In this document: piece after piece, positions 6,693-10,239 of the stretch
Layout of the letters: every line of letters begins with the position of its first letter
How positions within the stretch are numbered: position 1 is the stretch's first letter
Source of the DNA: Candidatus Omnitrophota bacterium
Lineage (GTDB): Bacteria > Omnitrophota > Gorgyraeia > Gygaellales > JAHJCI01
Assembly (NCBI GenBank): GCA_016783355.1
Contig: JADHWR010000041.1
Coordinates: 1-10,239, forward strand
Length of the DNA: 10,239 nucleotides
Direction: 5' to 3'
Made by a program: the position numbers and the translations under genes
Notes under the pieces: generated by a model
Database searches by the model: none
Told to the model about the DNA's origin: nothing
The model's input: only the letters and a program-made list of their open reading frames with translations

Positions 6693-7683
6693 ACTAAGAA
6701 GAGATCCAGTTGTGGGCAGATGGGTGATTGTAGAGACAGAGTCTCCTTTACTCCCGAATAATTTTGAGAAGTCGCAACATCACTGGAGAGAAGGCGAGTG
6801 TCCATTTTGCTATGGCAATGAGGATAAAACTCCTCTGGAGATTGAAGCGATACGAGATCCAAAAACTCAGCCCAACAGGCCGGGTTGGCAGGTTAGGGTT
6901 GTGCCGAATAAATTTCCTGCCTTGCAGATTGAGGGAGATATTGACCGCCGCGGTTTAGGAATCTACGATATATCAAGCGGAATTGGCGCGCACGAAGTAA
7001 TCATCCAGAGTCCCTATCATCATAAAGAGATCCCGGATCTATTGGATGAGGAAATAGAGAATATAATCAGGATGTGCTGTTGTCGTACAGAAGACTTAAA
7101 AAAGGATAAGCGCTTTAAATACATATTGCTATTTAAGAATTATGGCCCATCTGCAGGTGCCACTTTAGCGCATCCCCACTTTCAATTAATTGCCCTGCCG
7201 ATGATTCCCAAGAATCCGGGAGAAGAGATTCAGGGCGCGCGGGCTTATTTTGAGTTTCGTGGACGCTGCTTGTTTTGTGATATGCTTAAACAGGAGATGC
7301 AAGAGAAAATAAGGGTAGTAGTTGAGAATGAATATTTTATTGCATTTTGCCCATTTGTTTCAAGATTCAGCTTTGAAATGTGGATATTGCCTAAGATCCA
7401 TAGTTCATTTTATTCTACGATGACGCCGATAGAGGTTGCCAGTTTAGCTAAGATTCTAAAGGATGTTTTGTTAAGATTAAGATTAGTGCTTTCTGACCCG
7501 GCCTATAATTTTATTATTCACACTTCACCAGCTAAACAAGATGGTGGCTTAGTTCATTATCACTGGCATATTGAAATTATGCCAAAATTGAGTCGAGTGG
7601 CAGGATTTGAATGGGGAACGGGTTTTTACATGGTTTCCACGCCACCAAAATTAGCAGCAAAGTATTTGAGGGAGATTAAATGA
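6685..7683 (+). CDS. galT: Galactose-1-phosphate uridylyltransferase (class I GalT)
   Basis: GalT exchanges UMP between UDP-glucose and galactose-1-phosphate (Leloir pathway) in the cytoplasm; distant members use other hexose phosphates or ADP-sugars, so the exact substrate is uncertain. The 332 residues hold CPFC zinc ligands (C39, C42), the VVPNKFPAL nucleotide-binding strand, the intact catalytic H163-P-H165-F-Q loop, and the C-terminal HWHIEIMPKLSRVAGFEWGTGFY. It is a clear tandem paralogue of the upstream gene: both begin with MxELRxDPxxGRWVI, and long blocks align without gaps. ATG 6685 overlaps the upstream stop by 8 bases (6685-6692), with an AAGG-type ribosome site before it, so translation is probably coupled. 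The stop TGA is followed at once by repeat copy 2; no simple terminator with a T tract is seen. Confidence 0.9.
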   Translation: MAELRRDPVVGRWVIVETESPLLPNNFEKSQHHWREGECPFCYGNEDKTPLEIEAIRDPKTQPNRPGWQVRVVPNKFPALQIEGDIDRRGLGIYDISSGIGAHEVIIQSPYHHKEIPDLLDEEIENIIRMCCCRTEDLKKDKRFKYILLFKNYGPSAGATLAHPHFQLIALPMIPKNPGEEIQGARAYFEFRGRCLFCDMLKQEMQEKIRVVVENEYFIAFCPFVSRFSFEMWILPKIHSSFYSTMTPIEVASLAKILKDVLLRLRLVLSDPAYNFIIHTSPAKQDGGLVHYHWHIEIMPKLSRVAGFEWGTGFYMVSTPPKLAAKYLREIK

Positions 7684-7882
7684 AGCCTAGACTTATGGAA
7701 CAAAGTGAACCCCGTTAGAAATCTTTGATTTCTAACGGGGTGAACATAAGTCTGATGGCTGAATTTGTCCCGCTGAGTGCACCAAAATTATGGAACAGAA
7801 TTTCGGTGCATCTTACGAAGCGGGATAATTCGCACATACAATTTACGTTCACTATCGTTGCGTAAATTGTATGCTCATTGAA
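7682..7882 (+). repeat. Multi-hairpin modular element, copy 2
   Basis: Stems in order: AGCC/GGCT (7684-7687, 7757-7760); AGACTTATG/CATAAGTCT (7689-7697, 7745-7753), with a separate palindrome in its loop; a GC stem from CCCGCT at 7769 paired with AGCGGG at 7819-7824; TGCACC with GGTGCA and inner AAATT/AATTT; linker AATTCGC; a 13-bp hairpin CATACAATTTACG/CGTAAATTGTATG (7835-7847, 7861-7873); end GCTCATTGAA (7873-7882). The blocks outside the loops are almost identical to copy 1, including the left end GAAGCCTAGACTTATG. It begins at the galT stop, as copy 1 begins at the end of the GT28 frame. Confidence 0.8.
7710..7740. repeat. Palindromic element (type CCCCGTTAGAAA) nested in copy 2
   Basis: A 14-bp perfect hairpin, CCCCGTTAGAAATC (7710-7723) with GATTTCTAACGGGG (7727-7740) and loop TTT, sits in the loop of the first stem of copy 2. 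It is bounded by a 6-base direct repeat GTGAAC (7705-7710 and 7740-7745) that resembles a target duplication. Copy 1 has no such insert. The outer arms are those of the insertion in priA. Confidence 0.8.
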
Positions 7883-7920
7883 CATTCTATGTCAAATGAA
7901 AATTATATAGACCTAGATGA

Positions 7921-8045
7921 GATCCCGCCTCAAGAAGATGTTACAAAATTCTCTTTGATAATTTTGTAACTTTCGGCGGGATCAATTCGCCCCCACTGTT
8001 TCGTTTTGCTTCGCAACCGAAACAAAACGGTGGGGGTTCATTGAA
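7921..8045 (+). repeat. Multi-hairpin modular element, copy 3 (diverged)
   Basis: GATCCCGCC/GGCGGGATC (7921-7929, 7975-7983) encloses an asymmetric internal loop (10 bases against 4) and an 11-bp stem GTTACAAAATT/AATTTTGTAAC (7940-7950, 7960-7970). The linker AATTCGC (7984-7990) follows, then a compound hairpin closed by CCCCCAC/GTGGGGG (7990-7996, 8030-8036), and the end TTCATTGAAGG. Only scaffold features are shared with copies 1 and 2; the stem sequences differ. Just upstream, TTGAAC (7878-7883) and ATTATA (7902-7907), 18 bases apart, could be a weak promoter for gap. A 26-codon ATG frame (7889-7969) runs into this copy and is probably not a gene. Confidence 0.65.
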
Positions 8046-8052
8046 GGTATGT

Positions 8053-8235
8053 ATCCCTTGCTTGAACAAACTAAAATTCCCCTGCGAAATTGCGAAGCAA
8101 TTTGGCAGGACTAGTCCTTCAGAATTTCTTCGAAATTCAGAAGGGTCTGCGATAATTTTAGCTTAAGCTGCGGGATCAATTCGCGCATATAACTTACCTC
8201 GCACTTCGTGCTCTGTAAGTTATGCGCTCATTGAA
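8053..8235 (+). repeat. Multi-hairpin modular element, copy 4 (upstream of gap)
   Basis: ATCCC/GGGAT (8053-8057, 8172-8176) and GCTT/AAGC (8060-8063, 8165-8168) form the outer stem; CTAAAATT/AATTTTAG (8071-8078, 8154-8161) is the inner stem, holding a two-hairpin insert. The linker AATTCGC (8178-8184) is followed by GCGCAT+AACTTAC paired with GTAAGTT+ATGCGC (8183-8197, 8215-8227), with a small GCAC-TTC-GTGC hairpin in its loop. The end TCATTGAA (8228-8235) overlaps the gap Shine-Dalgarno, so folding of this hairpin lies beside the ribosome site. Confidence 0.65.
8081..8144. repeat. Nested two-hairpin sub-element (type GGACTAGTCC), copy B
   Basis: Hairpin one pairs CCTGC/GCAGG (8081-8085, 8105-8109) and AAATTGC/GCAATTT (8087-8093, 8097-8103) around one mismatch. 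Hairpin two pairs GAATTTC/GAAATTC (8122-8128, 8132-8138) plus five outer pairs with one A-A mismatch. They are joined by AGGACTAGTCCT (8107-8118), as in the insert at 2565-2627, and occupy the same place in the host scaffold. Confidence 0.75.
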
Positions 8236-8241
8236 GGAGGT
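8234..8241 (+). promoter_or_regulatory. Strong Shine-Dalgarno of gap
   Basis: AAGGAGGT lies six bases before the ATG at 8248 and is the strongest ribosome site in the window. It fixes the start of gap and overlaps the last two bases of repeat copy 4. Confidence 0.9.
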
Positions 8242-8247
8242 TTAAAG

Positions 8248-9258
8248 ATGTCAGTAAGGATAGGGATTAATGGTTTTGGCAGGATTGGTAGGCTTGTTTT
8301 TCGCGCGGGGATCGATTGTCCGGAAATAGAATTTGTTGCTGTTAATGATCTTCCCGTAGGCGTGGCGAACTTAGCGTATCTTTTAAAATATGATTCTACT
8401 TTCGGTATACTAGATAAAGAAGTAGAGGCAGCCGAAGATTCTTTAATTGTTGATCGAAAGAAAACCAAGGTGATAAGTTATAAGTCGCCCGCAGAAATAC
8501 CCTGGAAGGAATTAGGCATAGATATTGTCGTGGAATCAACAGGGATATTTAGAGATAAAGAAAAAGCAGTAGGGCATATTAATAGCGGGGCTAAAAAAGT
8601 GATTATTAGTGCTCCGGCAAAGGGCGAAGACATCACTATTGTTTTAGGGGTTAATGAAGAGAAATATCAGCCCAAGGAGCACAGAATTATCTCTAATGCC
8701 TCCTGCACTACCAACTGTTTAGGGCCGATGGTAAAGGTATTATTAGATAATTTTGGTATCGAATCTGGTTTGATGACAACAATTCACTCTTATACTAATG
8801 ACCAGCGCATACTCGATTTACCTCACAAGGATTTAAGAAGAGCGCGCGCAGCTGCTGTTTCTATGATCCCTACAACTACCGGGGCTGCTCAGGCAATAGG
8901 TAAGGTTATCCCTGAGCTTAAAGGGAAGCTCGATGGTTTGGCAATTCGCATTCCTACGCCAGATGTATCTCTAACCGATCTTACTTGCCAGACAGATAAG
9001 GAGGTTGATAAAGAGGCAATAAACGCCGCTTTTAAAAAGGCTTCCGAGGGAAGGTTTAAGGGAATACTGCAATATTTGGAAGCGCCATTAGTTTCCAAGG
9101 ATTTTGTCGGCAATCCCTATTCCTGTATTTTTGACTCAGAGCTTACCCGTATTATTGCCCCTCGTTTAGTAAAGATTCTTGGCTGGTATGATAATGAATG
9201 GGCTTATGCTTGTCGGATAATTGATTTGATTGAATATATTTATAAAAAAGGGTTGTAA
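8248..9258 (+). CDS. gap: Glyceraldehyde-3-phosphate dehydrogenase, NAD type
   Basis: This cytoplasmic glycolytic enzyme converts glyceraldehyde-3-phosphate, phosphate and NAD to 1,3-bisphosphoglycerate, as a homotetramer in relatives. The 336-residue length is standard. The Rossmann motif GINGFGRIGR (6-15) is followed by D34 in VAVNDL, the residue that favours NAD. Catalytic C153 lies in SNASCTTNC and H180 in TTIHSYTNDQ. LDLPHKDLRRARAA resembles the Bacillus-type NAD-specific enzyme, whose Leu-Pro pair is replaced by Ala-Ser in NADP forms. PTTTGAA and the C-terminal WYDNEWAYACR are intact. The gene stands alone, without pgk or tpiA, between a 564-base leader region full of structured repeats and an intrinsic terminator. 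If that leader is transcribed, expression may be controlled at the RNA level, which is inference. Confidence 0.97.
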   Translation: MSVRIGINGFGRIGRLVFRAGIDCPEIEFVAVNDLPVGVANLAYLLKYDSTFGILDKEVEAAEDSLIVDRKKTKVISYKSPAEIPWKELGIDIVVESTGIFRDKEKAVGHINSGAKKVIISAPAKGEDITIVLGVNEEKYQPKEHRIISNASCTTNCLGPMVKVLLDNFGIESGLMTTIHSYTNDQRILDLPHKDLRRARAAAVSMIPTTTGAAQAIGKVIPELKGKLDGLAIRIPTPDVSLTDLTCQTDKEVDKEAINAAFKKASEGRFKGILQYLEAPLVSKDFVGNPYSCIFDSELTRIIAPRLVKILGWYDNEWAYACRIIDLIEYIYKKGL

Positions 9259-9316
9259 TTTTTAGCAACTCGAGGAGCTTGTTTCACGAGTTTGCCATAA
9301 GAAATTATTGATTAAA

Positions 9317-9350
9317 AGGCCCCTGATTGCAGTTTTCAGGGGTCTTTTTT
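9317..9350 (+). terminator. Rho-independent terminator after gap
   Basis: AGGCCCCTGA (9317-9326) pairs with TCAGGGGTCT (9336-9345) over ten positions with one G-T pair, and the stem runs into TTTTTT. A weaker hairpin AACTCG/CGAGTT (9267-9272, 9287-9292) precedes it just after the stop codon. Confidence 0.9.
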
Positions 9351-9407
9351 GTATCGCTTAAAGAATGGGCTCCTCCAACACCAGGGGATCCTGCCGATAA
9401 GATTATG

Positions 9408-9436
9408 TTGACAAAGGTTAAGCTTTATGATTTAAT
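9408..9436 (+). promoter_or_regulatory. Sigma70-type promoter of the sensor gene
   Basis: A perfect TTGACA (9408-9413) is followed after 17 bases by TTTAAT (9431-9436), downstream of the gap terminator. The Shine-Dalgarno AAGGAG (9443-9448) lies 12 bases before ATG 9461, a rather long spacing. Confidence 0.6.
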
Positions 9437-9460
9437 TATTGCAAGGAGAATTTTAAAAAA

Positions 9461-10239
9461 ATGCCAAAGTTCAGATTAAAATCCATTGAGGACGTTTCGA
9501 TTATAAGGAAGTTCTCTGTATTATTTAGCCTAATGTCATTTTTTCCATTCATAGTTTTAGCTGCCCTATTTTTTTATTTCCAAATCAAAGGCGTAATAAA
9601 ATTAAATCTAAATTTACTTTTCTGGTCAGTTTTCTTGGTTGGCGTATTTGGATTGATTGGTTTTTTCGGTATGCGCGGAACCCTGATAAATCTAATTAAG
9701 GTAACAAAGAAAACTAAAGACTTGCTTCAGGGTAATGTCACTGAGCGTATTAATATCAAGGCAGGGGGTAATAATGAGGTTGCTCAGATAGTTCGTGCAT
9801 TCAACGGGATGGTGCAGAAATTAGAAGAAAATGTCCAGGAGCTTCAAAAATCCAAAGATTTGCTTCAAGGTGTTTTAAACAAAATTGCCAGTGGGGTCTC
9901 TTCTTCGGATAATATCAATGCTTTTTTGGATTTAATTCTAGAAACAACGGTAAGCGCCCTAGGTGCTAAAAGCGGATTACTTTTGTTGTCTGATAAAGAG
10001 AAAAATGAGCTAATTGTAAAAAGCTGTTTTGGCTTAGCTGCTTCTGTTTATTCCCGTGCTCAGCGCATTCCGGCAGAGGCAGAAGTGGTTAGCTTGGTGA
10101 TAAAGCAGGAGAGGCCTTTATTAATCCCCCGCCTGCAGAAGGCAATAGCAACTAAAGCAAAGGATGCTAATCCCGCTTTTGAGCCCCCATTAATTTGTGC
10201 TCCATTAGTTTTTCAAAATGAGACAATAGGAGCAATTTC
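9461..10239 (+). CDS. Membrane sensor protein with HAMP and GAF domains, 3' end cut by window
   Basis: The frame is open to the window edge (259 codons and two bases). Residues 18-40 and 50-71 are hydrophobic and form two membrane segments with only a short loop between them, so there is no sizeable extracellular sensor. A HAMP linker follows (about 72-128: RGTLINLIKVTKKTKDLL, then NNEVAQIVRAFNGMVQKLEE), then a short coiled coil and the start of a GAF domain (about 150 onward: AFLDLILETTVSALGAKSGLLLLSD, then ICAPLVFQNETIGAI). HAMP passes movement from the membrane to a cytoplasmic output; GAF commonly binds small ligands. The output domain lies beyond the window and could be a histidine kinase, a GGDEF or HD-GYP domain, or a PP2C-type phosphatase. 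The gene has its own promoter after the gap terminator, so it is not part of the gap unit. Confidence 0.8.
   Translation, partial: MPKFRLKSIEDVSIIRKFSVLFSLMSFFPFIVLAALFFYFQIKGVIKLNLNLLFWSVFLVGVFGLIGFFGMRGTLINLIKVTKKTKDLLQGNVTERINIKAGGNNEVAQIVRAFNGMVQKLEENVQELQKSKDLLQGVLNKIASGVSSSDNINAFLDLILETTVSALGAKSGLLLLSDKEKNELIVKSCFGLAASVYSRAQRIPAEAEVVSLVIKQERPLLIPRLQKAIATKAKDANPAFEPPLICAPLVFQNETIGAI

Noticed and set aside
7889..8114. Two small ORFs (7889-7969, 26 aa; 8049-8114, 21 aa) as genes
   Set aside because: They are very short, lack a good ribosome site apart from a weak GAAGG before the second, resemble no protein I know, and their 3' halves are stem sequence of the repeats.
7684..8247. Integron-type attC array with gene cassettes
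   Set aside because: Tandem imperfect palindromes with short frames between them suggested it, but conserved RYYYAAC and GTTRRRY core sites are not present at the ends, and the flanking genes are housekeeping genes.
7684..8247. CRISPR array
   Set aside because: Copies are 125-240 bases long, unequal and palindromic, with no regular short direct repeats or uniform spacers.

Overview
The window reads as a chromosomal segment of a diderm bacterium with roughly 40% GC. LPS-core type genes (a WaaE-like glycosyltransferase and a heptose-bisphosphate phosphatase) point to an outer membrane. The dense small palindromic elements, several sitting in frame inside genes, and the 2TM-HAMP-GAF receptor recall metagenome-derived lineages such as Omnitrophota. 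That assignment is an impression from gene style, not something proven here. All recognised genes are on the + strand.

Layout: (1) 1-2528, an envelope glycoconjugate block: a family-2 glycosyltransferase overlaps by ATGA a long ORF that joins a GmhB-type HAD phosphatase to an MGDG-synthase/UgtP-like GT28 glycosyltransferase. The join is a palindromic repeat translated in frame. (2) 2482-2719, copy 1 of a large multi-hairpin element. (3) 2721-5624, priA followed by fmt, the familiar priA-(def)-fmt neighbourhood without def. This PriA has kept its eight zinc cysteines but lost the recognisable ATPase/helicase motifs. (4) 5625-7683, a sigma70-type promoter that would give a nearly leaderless transcript, then two overlapping tandem galT-like genes. 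The first has lost the nucleophilic histidine (H-S-R in place of H-P-H); the second is intact. (5) 7684-8247, a 564-base gene-free stretch made almost entirely of copies 2, 3 and 4 of the same multi-hairpin element, ending in a strong Shine-Dalgarno. (6) 8248-9258, an NAD-type glyceraldehyde-3-phosphate dehydrogenase, then a clear intrinsic terminator. (7) 9408-10239, a promoter and the 5' part of a membrane sensor gene cut by the window edge.

The best candidate for something undescribed is the multi-hairpin element (four copies, three of them tandem upstream of gap). Its scaffold is conserved: a GC stem, an asymmetric internal loop, an AAAATT/AATTTT inner stem, an AATTCGC linker, a variable hairpin and a (G)CTCATTRAA end. 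The stems themselves change sequence while staying paired, and one closing pair differs as T-A, T-G or C-G between copies. Smaller palindromes are nested in its loops. Each copy ends 1 to 12 bases before an ATG. I match it to no riboswitch, attC site or REP family whose consensus I know. Whether it acts as RNA, as a translational leader or only as a selfish repeat cannot be decided from one window.
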